Shown here: positions 1 through 7,000 of the stretch, in pieces | How the letters are laid out: each line of letters opens with the position of its first letter | Numbering within the stretch: position 1 is the first letter of the stretch | Assembly (NCBI GenBank): GCA_964607915.1 | Contig: CAZSMU010000028.1 | Span: 1-32,808, forward strand | Length of the DNA: 32,808 bases | From: JADJPL01 sp964607915 | GTDB lineage: Bacteria > Bacteroidota > Bacteroidia > Chitinophagales > Saprospiraceae | Direction: 5' to 3' | The notes under the pieces: model-generated | Database searches by the model: none | Told to the model about the DNA's origin: nothing | What the model saw: the letters and a program-made list of their open reading frames with translations, nothing else | Program-made: the position numbers and the translations under genes

Positions 1-22
1 CCAAAGATAGTCCAAAGTATAT

Positions 23-43
23 AGAAAAGCAAAAGGCTTTTCT
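23..43. repeat. Short inverted repeat near left edge
   Basis: An 8-nt perfect inverted repeat (AGAAAAGC / GCTTTTCT) encloses a 5-nt loop. It has an A-run/GC/T-run layout loosely like the AAAAAG-CTTTTT palindromes at 24968-25015 and near 32704-32802. It could be the terminator of a gene to the left of the window, but no clean T-tract follows on either strand. Confidence 0.35.
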
Positions 44-99
44 GCAAGGGCGGAGGGCTCCTTTTTAAACCCTATCGGCAAACGTTCGTCTCAAAGTTA

Positions 100-128
100 G
101 CGAGAGGGTGCTGTGTAAGCCCCCTCGC
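100..128 (+). repeat. Imperfect stem-loop upstream of the serine hydrolase
   Basis: GCGAGAGGG (100-108) pairs with CCCCCTCGC (120-128) at 8 of 9 positions around an 11-nt loop, ending 22 nt before the ATG at 151. Read in gene orientation it resembles the perfect stem-loop in front of fabH (32546-32587): both have GTT(A)GCGAG(A)GGG, a spacer, then CGCARYAAGT and an A/T-rich stretch leading to the start codon. It may be a shared operator-like site or a dispersed repeat. The likeness was judged by eye. Confidence 0.4.
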
Positions 129-150
129 AGTAAGTATAAAAAATACAAAT

Positions 151-1455
151 ATGAAAACCGTATACGCATTGCTTTGGGTGTTGGCTGCTTCAATCCCGGC
201 CGGAGCACAAAGTCTCTACTTCCCACCCACAACGGGGAATGCGTGGGAGACCCTTTCCCCGGCAGCCCTGAACTGGTGCCCGGCTCAGATTGACAGCTTG
301 TACGCCTTTCTGGAAACCAACGACACCAAAGCGTTCATCCTCCTCAAGAATGGGAAAATAGTGCTCGAGAAGTATTTCGGCAGCCATACGCAAAACTCGC
401 CCTGGATGTGGGCTTCGGCCGGCAAGACGATAACGTCATTCATGGTCGGGATTGCCCAACAGGAAGGGCGTTTATCCATCTCCGATCCTACCTCGGATTA
501 TCTCGGGCGGGGCTGGACAGCCTGTACCCCCGCGCAGGAGGCAAACATCACCATCCGCCACCAACTCACTATGACCTCCGGACTCGACGATCAGGTGCCC
601 GACCACTACTGTACCCTGGATACCTGCCTGCGCTTTAAAGCAGCTGCCGGCACGCGATGGGCCTACCACAATGGCCCCTACACCCTCCTGGACAGCGTAC
701 TCGAACGGGCAACCGGAATGACCCTGAACACATATACCACCCAGAAACTCAAAAACCCAACCGGGATGACCGGAGCGTTTTTTTCCGTGGGCTACAACAA
801 CGTGTTCTTCAGCACTGCCCGAAGCATGGCACGGTTCGGGCTCCTGATGCTGAATAAAGGAAACTGGAACGGTACCCAGGTCATGACCGATACCGCTTAT
901 TTCAACGCCATGGTCACTCCCTCCCAATCCCTCAACCGCGCCTATGGGTATCTGTGGTGGCTCAATGGCCACTCTCCCTATATGCTCCCGGGTACCCAGC
1001 TCCTCTTCAACGGCTTCCTGAGTTCCAACGCCCCCGCCGATATGTTTGTCGCCATGGGAAAAGACGGGCAGTTCCTGAATGTCGTACCCAGCCAAAACCT
1101 GGTGTGGATCAGGATGGGCAATGCCCCGGATGGCCTTCCCGTACCTGCCTCAATGAACAATAAAATATGGCAATACGTCCGCAACCTGGAATGCAGAACC
1201 ACCAGTCTGCGCGACCCAGACCCAGAGCTCGTACAGCTGTACCCCAACCCCTCCGGCGACTGGCTCTATATCGGCTCCGACCGACCCATTTCTAAAATCT
1301 GCTTCTCCAACGTACAGGGGCAGGTGCTCAAAAGCGAAAAAGGAGAGGGCAACGCCTTCCCCATATCTCTCCGCGGTTTGCCGAAAGGCTTGTTGTTTAT
1401 AAGCGCCGAATTCGACGATGGTCGTATCTGGACGGGGAAGGTGTTGATAGAATAG
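151..1455 (+). CDS. Secreted serine hydrolase (beta-lactamase/class C family) with T9SS sorting domain
   Basis: This is a 434-residue exported protein of the beta-lactamase-related serine hydrolase family (penicillin-binding protein/esterase type). Residues 1-20 form a Sec signal peptide ending AGAQ. The nucleophile motif SxxK is S89-A-G-K92 and the second motif is Y172-H-N174. A Gly-rich MGKDGQ segment lies where the third active-site strand motif is expected. The last 70 or so residues start with LYPNPS and look like a type A T9SS C-terminal sorting domain, so the enzyme is probably exported through the Bacteroidota type IX system and held at or released from the surface. The substrate cannot be told from sequence; members include esterases, peptidases and amidases. 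The ATG at 151 fits the signal peptide. The gene looks complete and is followed 90 nt later by the nuclease homologue on the same strand. Confidence 0.88.
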   Translation: MKTVYALLWVLAASIPAGAQSLYFPPTTGNAWETLSPAALNWCPAQIDSLYAFLETNDTKAFILLKNGKIVLEKYFGSHTQNSPWMWASAGKTITSFMVGIAQQEGRLSISDPTSDYLGRGWTACTPAQEANITIRHQLTMTSGLDDQVPDHYCTLDTCLRFKAAAGTRWAYHNGPYTLLDSVLERATGMTLNTYTTQKLKNPTGMTGAFFSVGYNNVFFSTARSMARFGLLMLNKGNWNGTQVMTDTAYFNAMVTPSQSLNRAYGYLWWLNGHSPYMLPGTQLLFNGFLSSNAPADMFVAMGKDGQFLNVVPSQNLVWIRMGNAPDGLPVPASMNNKIWQYVRNLECRTTSLRDPDPELVQLYPNPSGDWLYIGSDRPISKICFSNVQGQVLKSEKGEGNAFPISLRGLPKGLLFISAEFDDGRIWTGKVLIE

Positions 1456-1512
1456 ACTTGGGGCAGCTATATATCTTCCCTCTATGCAGTACGCCATTCC
1501 CCCTGAAAACCC

Positions 1513-1520
1513 TACCTTTG
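1513..1520 (+). promoter_or_regulatory. Possible Bacteroidota -7 element (TACCTTTG) before the nuclease homologue
   Basis: TACCTTTG matches the Bacteroidota -7 consensus TAnnTTTG and ends 25 nt before the ATG at 1546. No TTG/TTTG was found at the expected -33 spacing, so this is a half-match only. If real, it would give the nuclease homologue its own transcript. Confidence 0.35.
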
Positions 1521-1545
1521 TGTCCGGTGCCAACTTTACATTGCC

Positions 1546-2400
1546 ATGGCCAAACTAAGGAGAAATCATACCCACCAAGCAGGTGCAGCCGTCATTATCG
1601 TCCGGGTAGTCGTATTTGCATCCGTGCTTATCTTGTTGGCAGTTTCTTTCAAGCGCATGAAGAGCACTGACCCGACGCTCCTACCCAGCGACTTACACGA
1701 CGATCGCCCTTTTTACTACCCGCAAGGCCCGAAAGACTGCACGCTGGTCGAGTACGCCCATTTCGCGCTCTGCTATTCCGAGCAATACGAACAAGCACGC
1801 TGGGTGGCCTACGTACTCAGTAGGGAACGCATACAGAAAGGAAGCACCCGGTGGCGCCGGCGGTTCAAAAAAGACCCCCGGATTCGATCCGGTTCTGCAG
1901 ATTGGTCGGATTACAGAGGCTCGGGCTATGTGGCAGCCCCGTTAGTCCCCTCAACCGATATGGCATTCGATGGCATTGCAGCCCGGGAGACCTTCCTGAT
2001 GAGCAATGTCAGTCCACAGAAAAAGGGCTTTCACGAGGGCGCTTGGCGCGCATTGGAGGAACGGTCGCACCAATGGGCAGTGCTATACAAGAAGCTCTAT
2101 GTAGTTACGGGTCCGGTACTACAGGATGTGGACGAGACGATTGGAAACAACAAAGTGGCCGTACCCAGGGCTTTTTTCAAAATATTGCTCGACCTGTCCG
2201 ATCCAACCCACAAAGGCATCGCGTTCATTCTGCCTGCCGAGACAGACAATGGTCAACTGGAACCGTACGCCATCTCCATTGACTCTGCTGAGCAACGTCT
2301 GGGTTTTGATTTTTTTCCCCAACTCATGACCGAGGAAACAGAACGCAGGATAGAGGCGGTATGCGACCTCCAGGCTTGGGGCCTGGCACGAAAGAAGTAG
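1546..2400 (+). CDS. Membrane-anchored NUC1-type endonuclease homologue, catalytic residues lost
   Basis: This 284-residue protein is related to DNA/RNA non-specific endonucleases (NUC1; Serratia nuclease, EndoG). Residues about 14-35 form one hydrophobic N-terminal segment, so it is probably anchored in the membrane with the domain outside. The family framework is clear: SDYRGSGY (121-128), then LVPSTDM, SNVSPQ (153-158), W168 and E171, and YVVTGPVL. In the family GSGY is followed by DRGH, whose His is the general base; here residues 129-132 are VAAP (codons at 1930-1941). The Asn that binds the metal, five residues after SPQ's Gln and eight before the Glu, is His163. Frame and length are intact, so this looks like an inactivated, maintained pseudoenzyme rather than a broken gene. 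It could bind nucleic acid without cutting. It is convergent with the small gene at 2424-2657. Confidence 0.8.
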   Translation: MAKLRRNHTHQAGAAVIIVRVVVFASVLILLAVSFKRMKSTDPTLLPSDLHDDRPFYYPQGPKDCTLVEYAHFALCYSEQYEQARWVAYVLSRERIQKGSTRWRRRFKKDPRIRSGSADWSDYRGSGYVAAPLVPSTDMAFDGIAARETFLMSNVSPQKKGFHEGAWRALEERSHQWAVLYKKLYVVTGPVLQDVDETIGNNKVAVPRAFFKILLDLSDPTHKGIAFILPAETDNGQLEPYAISIDSAEQRLGFDFFPQLMTEETERRIEAVCDLQAWGLARKK

Positions 2401-2423
2401 CCCCGACTCCTTTTACCACAAGC

Positions 2424-2657
2424 CTATTCTTCGATTTGCCTGCGGCGATTCCGCCACCAGATGAAACCGATCGTCCCTACCAGGAGATACGGGGTGGCCA
2501 GCATATACAGGATGCCCAGATTCAGACCTTTGCCTTGAGAACCGCCATTTTCGAGATTGCTCTCGGCTGCAATGCGGCACATGGGACACTGAGCTTGTAC
2601 CTCGATGACTGAAACGAGGAGGACGAGCACCAGGAGCAGGATTTTATGATTGCGCAT
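2424..2657 (-). CDS. Small membrane protein with CPMC motif, end of oxidase cluster
   Basis: The protein has 77 residues. An N-terminal signal peptide or signal anchor ends VQAQ and is followed at once by CPMCR, a CxxC pair that would face the periplasm. A short Gly/Asn-rich linker leads to one membrane segment (ILYMLATPYLLVGTIGFIWW) and a basic tail (RNRRRQ), which suggests an N-out, C-in topology. The ATG at 2657 was preferred over an upstream TTG because it begins the signal sequence. It lies 40 nt after the DUF420 gene and closes the respiratory cluster. I do not know a named family. The CxxC could bind a metal or act as a thiol pair in oxidase assembly, which is inference from position only. 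Confidence 0.7.
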   Translation of the reverse strand: MRNHKILLLVLVLLVSVIEVQAQCPMCRIAAESNLENGGSQGKGLNLGILYMLATPYLLVGTIGFIWWRNRRRQIEE

Positions 2658-2697
2658 AGCTGATTTTTTATCGTAAACCTTCTCTCCCAACGAATGT

Positions 2698-3285
2698 TCA
2701 GGGATAGTAGGGCATTAACATAAAATAGCAAATTGGTCCTGTAATGGCGACATACAGCCAGACCGGAAACACCCAGCGCGCCATGCGCTTGTGTTGCTCT
2801 ACCTGAAACGTGAACCCACGAATAAAAGTAAACAGGATGAATGGCAGAGAAACCCCCGCCAGGGTGATATGGCTGAGCAAGAGCACCAGATAGGCCGTGC
2901 GCATTCCTCCGGTAGCGGCTTTCTCCTCTGCAGTGAGTATCCCGTCGCGGTTGGCATCGCCATAGAGCGTTTCCGGGGTAGTGAAGTGATAAGCCACATA
3001 CGATAACAGGAAGAGCAAGGACAACAGCATAGCCACATAAATCGCCTGCCGATGCTGCCGGATCTGCCCTTTTTTAATGAAAATCAGCGCCACCACCAGT
3101 ACCACTGCTGTACCGGCATTCATCGTAGCATGGAACGGCGGTAGGAAGGATAAATCTACTCCTTCCGGCAATGGAATCTTGACCTGGCGCATCAAGCCTA
3201 CTAAAAAGAGCACAGCGGCGGTAACCACCCATGCCCAGACCTGCAAGCGCTTTGCCAGCGCATCATTGGCTTTCTCCAGCATCAT
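2698..3285 (-). CDS. DUF420 (CtaM-like) membrane protein with inserted EF-hand loop
   Basis: This 195-residue integral membrane protein has about five hydrophobic segments and matches DUF420, the family of Bacillus/Staphylococcus CtaM, which is needed to make active heme A-type oxidases. Histidines usual for the family are visible in FHATMN (H52), AYH (H100) and SHI (H140). Between the third and fourth helices, residues 110-121 read DANRDGILTAEE, a textbook EF-hand loop: Asp, Asn and Asp at positions 1, 3 and 5, Gly at 6, a hydrophobic residue at 8 and Glu at 12. That would bind Ca2+ on one face of the membrane. The gene starts 1 nt after the SCO-like stop codon, so the two are probably translated together. 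The role in oxidase maturation is inferred from the family and the operon. Confidence 0.85.
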   Translation of the reverse strand: MMLEKANDALAKRLQVWAWVVTAAVLFLVGLMRQVKIPLPEGVDLSFLPPFHATMNAGTAVVLVVALIFIKKGQIRQHRQAIYVAMLLSLLFLLSYVAYHFTTPETLYGDANRDGILTAEEKAATGGMRTAYLVLLLSHITLAGVSLPFILFTFIRGFTFQVEQHKRMARWVFPVWLYVAITGPICYFMLMPYYP

Positions 3286-3286
3286 A

Positions 3287-3898
3287 TTACATTTCTTTTT
3301 CTCTCTTCAATACAGCCTGCTCCCGATCTATGATCGGTTTGAGGATAGTGATGTGCTCTACCAGGCGTTTCACCCGGCTTCCATCGCGAAAGTCGTAGTA
3401 CTGCCGAACCTGCCCCGCCGTGTCCAAAACGGCTACGAAAGCGCTGCTTCCGGATTTATCCACCTCCTTGAAGCCAAAATCCGGCGCAAGATCCCGAGGG
3501 GTGAGAAATACTTGCTCCGGGTCATCCAACTTATGCACTTTAAGTAGCTCAGCCAGAGAAGCACTATCCGCAGGTGCCGCGAGCAACAAGAAAAGCACAT
3601 CTTTGCGCGCATCGAATTGTGCATGGATTTTACCCAGCTCTGCAACAGCGCGCTCCGAGTCTTTCTTTTGAAGATCCAACTCACCCACCACAGTCGCAGC
3701 ACGACCAAATACCTGCTCGCCAATCGTATCCCCTTTGAGGGTATACACGGTGAGCGGGGACATCGCACGCAGATTTTCCAACTCCCGGATGGCGGTGCGC
3801 CGATAATCCATACCCCGGCTCAAATAATACCAACTGCCGGCCGGTAATGCGACCAGCAGCAGGAACAAAGCAAGAAGTTGTACTGATTTTTTTAACAT
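3287..3898 (-). CDS. SCO-like thioredoxin-fold protein lacking Cys and His copper ligands
   Basis: This 203-residue protein has an N-terminal membrane anchor (residues 5-26). Its fold and operon position match the SCO1/SenC family, which delivers copper to the CuA site of Cox2. The C-terminal part follows SCO order: a strand VLFLLLAAP near 101-109, FLTPRDLAPDFGF, a strand AFVAVLDTAGQVRQYYDFRDG, and a final helix SRVKRLVEHITILKP. The copper-binding CxxxC, expected near residues 74-80, is absent (the segment reads ELDLQKKD), and there is no cysteine anywhere in the mature region. The conserved His before the last strand pair is replaced in KSGSS (148-152). It therefore cannot act as a normal copper chaperone. 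It may be a structural assembly factor. ATG 3898 was chosen over 3961 because it begins the signal anchor. Confidence 0.72.
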   Translation of the reverse strand: MLKKSVQLLALFLLLVALPAGSWYYLSRGMDYRRTAIRELENLRAMSPLTVYTLKGDTIGEQVFGRAATVVGELDLQKKDSERAVAELGKIHAQFDARKDVLFLLLAAPADSASLAELLKVHKLDDPEQVFLTPRDLAPDFGFKEVDKSGSSAFVAVLDTAGQVRQYYDFRDGSRVKRLVEHITILKPIIDREQAVLKREKEM

Positions 3899-3941
3899 GC
3901 TTGTGTCCTCTCTACCAGAGGAGATGATGGATGAAACTGCA

Positions 3942-4373
3942 CTATAGCTTATCGAACACAAAGGTGCCGTCCGACCGGGTACCCGGGGCAGCCCAACCCA
4001 TTTTCTGGGCGGGAACGGCGTTCTTTTCTTTTATCAGCTCCCGGCGGTTCTTCCAGGAGTTCCCCTCCTGGAAAAATGCGATTACCGCCCAGATCAGCAG
4101 TGCCATGGGCAAGAGGACCGTCATCGCCAGCCCCTTTACTTCATAGCGCATGTGCATGAACTCATAGACGATAAAGTACGCCTTGTAGGCCGATAATACC
4201 CCAATCATCAGGCCGGCGATATAGAGTATCACCTTGTACTGCTCCAAACCGGGAACCAGATGGCCTTTAGCCAACAAAGAGATGAACACCTCTATAAGCG
4301 TTACCCCTCCCAGAAGGTAGAGGCCATAGAGCACCCGTTTCTTACTTTCTTCGTATGTTAAATGCGCTGACAT
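3942..4373 (-). CDS. Cytochrome c oxidase subunit IV (prokaryotic type)
   Basis: This 143-residue membrane protein has three hydrophobic segments (about residues 15-35, 47-68 and 81-101), the pattern of the small bacterial oxidase subunit IV (COX4_pro, CyoD/CtaF-like). The family's E-x-F-I-S (28-32) and A-Y-K-A-Y-F (62-67) stretches are visible. The C-terminal 40 residues extend past the last helix and are charged. The gene lies 43 nt after cox3 and 43 nt before the SCO-like gene. The subunit has no cofactor and stabilises the Cox1-Cox3 assembly. Symbols vary between genomes, so none is given. Confidence 0.85.
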   Translation of the reverse strand: MSAHLTYEESKKRVLYGLYLLGGVTLIEVFISLLAKGHLVPGLEQYKVILYIAGLMIGVLSAYKAYFIVYEFMHMRYEVKGLAMTVLLPMALLIWAVIAFFQEGNSWKNRRELIKEKNAVPAQKMGWAAPGTRSDGTFVFDKL

Positions 4374-4416
4374 ATCGTTATGTTGGATTTGCGTTTTTAA
4401 TCAAATAGATTGCCTG

Positions 4417-5352
4417 CTACAGCAGATAGAACACCAGGAATACGAAGACCCACACAAGGTCCACAAAGTGCCAGTACAGACCGATTTTTTCTACCATCTC
4501 ATATCCGTTGCGGCGTTCTACATACAGCCCACTAGCTATGTTGACCGCTACGATCAAGAGAAGTAACACCCCGGTAAATACGTGGAAGCCGTGGAAGCCC
4601 GTGATAAAGAAGAACAGCGCACCGAACGCTTTGGGGCCAAACTCCTCGGTCTGGACTTTTCCTGCGTTGGCTCCTTCCGTATATTGGAACTTGCGATGTA
4701 CGAACCCTTGATCATCCATAGTATATCCGGGGTGGTCTCCGGGTTCGTAGGCGTGGCCCCCCTCGTGCTCACCTTCCGCATGGGCAGGGTCGTGTTTGTG
4801 AATCAGGTAGCTCGTGCCGGCACGGAACGTTTCTTCTGAAGGCTTGCCTTTATCGTCCAGATAGACCCCGTCGTTCGTGTGCGTACCAAAGGGGTTGCGC
4901 GTCACCGTCATGTGTTCGGTCTTGATCAGGTTGGTCCATTCCCAGGCCTGGCAGCCGAGGAAGCCCAAGCCCCCGATAGCCGTCATAAGCACCCAGAACA
5001 ACGCCCCGTTTTTGTTCTCCCGATGTCCTTCCTGTACCCCGCGCACCATCGTGACAGAGCTGATGATGAGGAGGAACGACATGATCGTGACGAAAATGAG
5101 CGGCGCCCCGTGAATCCCGAAAGGCGCTGTGGAGAAGACGAAATCAGGCACCGGCCAAGTAGGACTGCTGAAGCGCAGGGCGCCGTAGGCGATCAAAAAA
5201 CCGGCAAACGTGAAAGCATCGGATACCAGGAAGTACCACATCATGAGCTTTCCATAACTAACGCGGAAAGGCTCTTTACCCCCCGACCAGTCGGCGCCGC
5301 CTTCGTGGCCGTGCGCTTCTACATGTGGATCCATTGTTTCTGTGGCAGCCAT
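4417..5352 (-). CDS. Cytochrome c oxidase subunit III with large His-rich loop
   Basis: This 311-residue heme-copper oxidase subunit III has membrane segments with the family signatures WYFLVSDAFTF (39-49), GFLGCQAWEW (130-139), FFFITGFHGFHVFTG (247-261) and a final WHFVDLVWVFVF. A loop of roughly 90 residues (about 147-235) is inserted between the QAWEW helix and the TGFHGFHV helix. It is hydrophilic and His-rich around 185-207 (HKHDPAHAEGEHEGGH). The N-terminus also carries HVEAHGHEGG. Subunit III shields the proton-uptake side of Cox1. It is encoded beside a shorter paralogue (5398-5982), an arrangement common in Bacteroidota. The ATG at 5352 precedes a plausible hydrophilic N-terminus. 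Confidence 0.9.
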   Translation of the reverse strand: MAATETMDPHVEAHGHEGGADWSGGKEPFRVSYGKLMMWYFLVSDAFTFAGFLIAYGALRFSSPTWPVPDFVFSTAPFGIHGAPLIFVTIMSFLLIISSVTMVRGVQEGHRENKNGALFWVLMTAIGGLGFLGCQAWEWTNLIKTEHMTVTRNPFGTHTNDGVYLDDKGKPSEETFRAGTSYLIHKHDPAHAEGEHEGGHAYEPGDHPGYTMDDQGFVHRKFQYTEGANAGKVQTEEFGPKAFGALFFFITGFHGFHVFTGVLLLLIVAVNIASGLYVERRNGYEMVEKIGLYWHFVDLVWVFVFLVFYLL

Positions 5353-5397
5353 CAGAATATTGTGTTTTTAGTGGTTGGCTAATAGCGGTAAAAGGAA

Positions 5398-5982
5398 TCA
5401 GTATTGCTGAATCATAAAAAATACAAATAAATATACCCAGAGAAAATCAACAAAGTGCCAGTAGATCAGCGTCAGCTCAAAGCGGAGCTTGCGCGCCTCC
5501 GTCACTTTGACCGGTAGCGAAAATGCGTGCATCGTCGCGACCAGCAAGGCGGCTACCCCGCCCAGCACGTGGGCAGCGTGTATCCCCGAAATAACATATA
5601 TGAACGAACTGGATGGGTTCGTTGCCAAATCTACTCCAATGGCCTGCAGGGCCTTCCAGCCCTGATACTGCAATACCAGAAAAGCCACGCCCATGATAAG
5701 GGCGAGGAGGAGGAGATTCTTGTATTGCTTTTCACGGCCTTTGCGAAAGCCTGTATACGCAAAATGCAGCACTACACTGCTTGCCACCATAAGGCCCGTA
5801 TTGATACTGAAAAGGACCGGCAACTGAAATTCCAGCCAATTACCGGCTGCCTGCCGTACCAGGTATGCACTAGTCAGGCCTGCGAACATCATGATGATAC
5901 TGGCGCAAGCAAGCATCAACCCAAATTTTTTGGGATGTATCCGGCTTCGGTTGAAGGGTCGTTGTTCAAGCATTGTTTCCAT
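5398..5982 (-). CDS. Heme-copper oxidase subunit III-like protein (short paralogue)
   Basis: This 194-residue membrane protein has five apparent helices. It belongs to the subunit III family: RIHPKKFGLMLACASIIMMFAGLTSAYLVR at the N-terminus, SGIHAAHVLGG (134-144) aligning with the TGFHGxHV motif of subunit III, and YWHFVDFLWVYLF near the C-terminus. It is as short as the five-helix subunit III of quinol-oxidase type. The start is ATG 5982, with an alternative ATG at 5973, and only 6 nt separate it from the ctaB stop, so translation is probably coupled. It is distinct from the longer cox3 (4417-5352) and both probably enter the same oxidase or successive assembly forms. Confidence 0.87.
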   Translation of the reverse strand: METMLEQRPFNRSRIHPKKFGLMLACASIIMMFAGLTSAYLVRQAAGNWLEFQLPVLFSINTGLMVASSVVLHFAYTGFRKGREKQYKNLLLLALIMGVAFLVLQYQGWKALQAIGVDLATNPSSSFIYVISGIHAAHVLGGVAALLVATMHAFSLPVKVTEARKLRFELTLIYWHFVDFLWVYLFVFFMIQQY

Positions 5983-5988
5983 TTTTCA

Positions 5989-6891
5989 CTATATTTTGTC
6001 TGCCCAGATAGCGATCAGTGCCACTGGAATGTAAAAAAAGGAAAAAAACATCAGTTGCAGCGCCGTCTTGCGGTCGTTCCTGCGATACAAATTCCACCCC
6101 AACCAGGTGTATACTGCGCTCAGCAAAACCAGCAAAACAGCAGATACCCAGCCGGAAATCCCCATAAACCAGGGCAGCAAGACCAAGGGGAGGAGCGGGA
6201 TGGCATATAAAAAGGCCTGGAACCCCGTTTCCTCGTTGCGCTCGCCATCTTTGCCAGGCAGCAGGCGATACCCCGCCCGGGAGTAATCGTCATGGCCCAG
6301 CCAGCCGATAGACCAGAAATGAGGGAACTGCCAAAAAAACTGGATAGCAAACAGGGACAACCCCAATGCACTGATTCCACCTTCTGCAGCCGCCGCACCT
6401 ATCAGTGTAGGCAGTGCTCCCGGCACAGCCCCTATCATCACCGCGATGGGGCCGACGCGCTTCATAGGGGTATATACGAAGGCGTACATCAGCAGCGCTA
6501 CCATGCCGAGGAAGGCTGTCCAGGGGTTGAACATAGCCAAGATGCTGATTCCGAGCAAAGACATGATTCCCGCAAGCAATACAGCATCCTGATTCCGCAT
6601 CCGCCCCGCTGCGAGCGGGCGGTTGGCGGTGCGCTGCATGAGGCGGTCATAGTCTTTCTCTAATACCTGGTTGAGCGTGTTGGCAGCAGCGGTTACCAAG
6701 AAGCCCCCCAACGCCAGCATGCCCAGGGCAGACCAACTCTGCACCCCCGACCTGGCGGCAATCAGAAAGCCCATCAAAGAAGAGAAGACCACCGTCAGGG
6801 ACAAGCGGAACTTGACCAGCAACTTGAAATCTTCGACTTTCTGAGCTACAAGGGCGGTAAACGTCGCTTCCTGAACTTTTACTTCCTGCAC
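5989..6891 (-). CDS. ctaB: Protoheme IX farnesyltransferase (heme O synthase)
   Basis: This 300-residue UbiA-family prenyltransferase adds a farnesyl group to protoheme IX, the first step to heme A for Cox1. The first Asp-rich motif region reads NTLNQVLEKDYDRLMQRT followed by NRPLAAGRM, and the second is DDYSRAGYRLLPGKDG. About eight or nine hydrophobic helices are present. The start codon appears to be GTG at 6891: no in-frame ATG lies upstream in the intergenic region or in the first part of the protein. The preceding 130-nt gap after cox1 is the longest in the cluster and holds two stem-loops. Heme A synthase (ctaA) is not in this window. Confidence 0.93.
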   Translation of the reverse strand: MQEVKVQEATFTALVAQKVEDFKLLVKFRLSLTVVFSSLMGFLIAARSGVQSWSALGMLALGGFLVTAAANTLNQVLEKDYDRLMQRTANRPLAAGRMRNQDAVLLAGIMSLLGISILAMFNPWTAFLGMVALLMYAFVYTPMKRVGPIAVMIGAVPGALPTLIGAAAAEGGISALGLSLFAIQFFWQFPHFWSIGWLGHDDYSRAGYRLLPGKDGERNEETGFQAFLYAIPLLPLVLLPWFMGISGWVSAVLLVLLSAVYTWLGWNLYRRNDRKTALQLMFFSFFYIPVALIAIWADKI

Positions 6892-6914
6892 GTCGCTTGG
6901 ATATTTGGTACTTT

Positions 6915-6960
6915 GAGGGGGGCAATCCGGACAAGCCAGCTTATGTGGATTACCCCCCTC
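6915..6960 (-). promoter_or_regulatory. Strong stem-loop between cox1 and ctaB
   Basis: GAGGGGGGCAATCC (6915-6928) and GGATTACCCCCCTC (6947-6960) pair at 13 of 14 positions around an 18-nt loop. On the coding (minus) strand the hairpin ends 23 nt before the GTG start of ctaB and has no T-tract after it, so it is not a standard intrinsic terminator in that direction. On the plus strand a T-rich run (CTTTATTTTTT) follows, but no plus-strand gene precedes it. It could lower ctaB translation, stabilise a processed mRNA end or partly terminate. Confidence 0.5.
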
Positions 6961-6985
6961 CTTTATTTTTTGAGAGTCTGTTGCC

Positions 6986-7000
6986 GGAGGATTCTCCTCC
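6986..7000 (-). promoter_or_regulatory. Short perfect stem-loop after cox1
   Basis: GGAGGA (6986-6991) and TCCTCC (6995-7000) form a 6-bp stem with a 3-nt loop, 21 nt downstream of the cox1 stop codon on the minus strand. With the larger hairpin at 6915-6960 it makes a double stem-loop region that splits the cox2-cox1 part of the transcript from ctaB and the genes behind it. Confidence 0.35.

Noticed and set aside
1930..1941. Idea that a micro-inversion turned DRGH into VAAP in the nuclease homologue
   Set aside because: The reverse complement of these 12 bases would encode Arg-Gly-Cys-His rather than Asp-Arg-Gly-His, and it does not explain the second lost residue (Asn to His at 163).
5398..5982. 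Short cox3 gene as a truncated duplicate of cox3
   Set aside because: It has its own start, complete family motifs and five helices; pairs of a short and a long subunit III gene are common in this phylum.
6915..6975. Plus-strand intrinsic terminator at the cox1-ctaB gap
   Set aside because: The stem followed by a T-rich run fits one in form, but no plus-strand gene exists upstream; the structure is more sensibly read in the minus-strand transcript.
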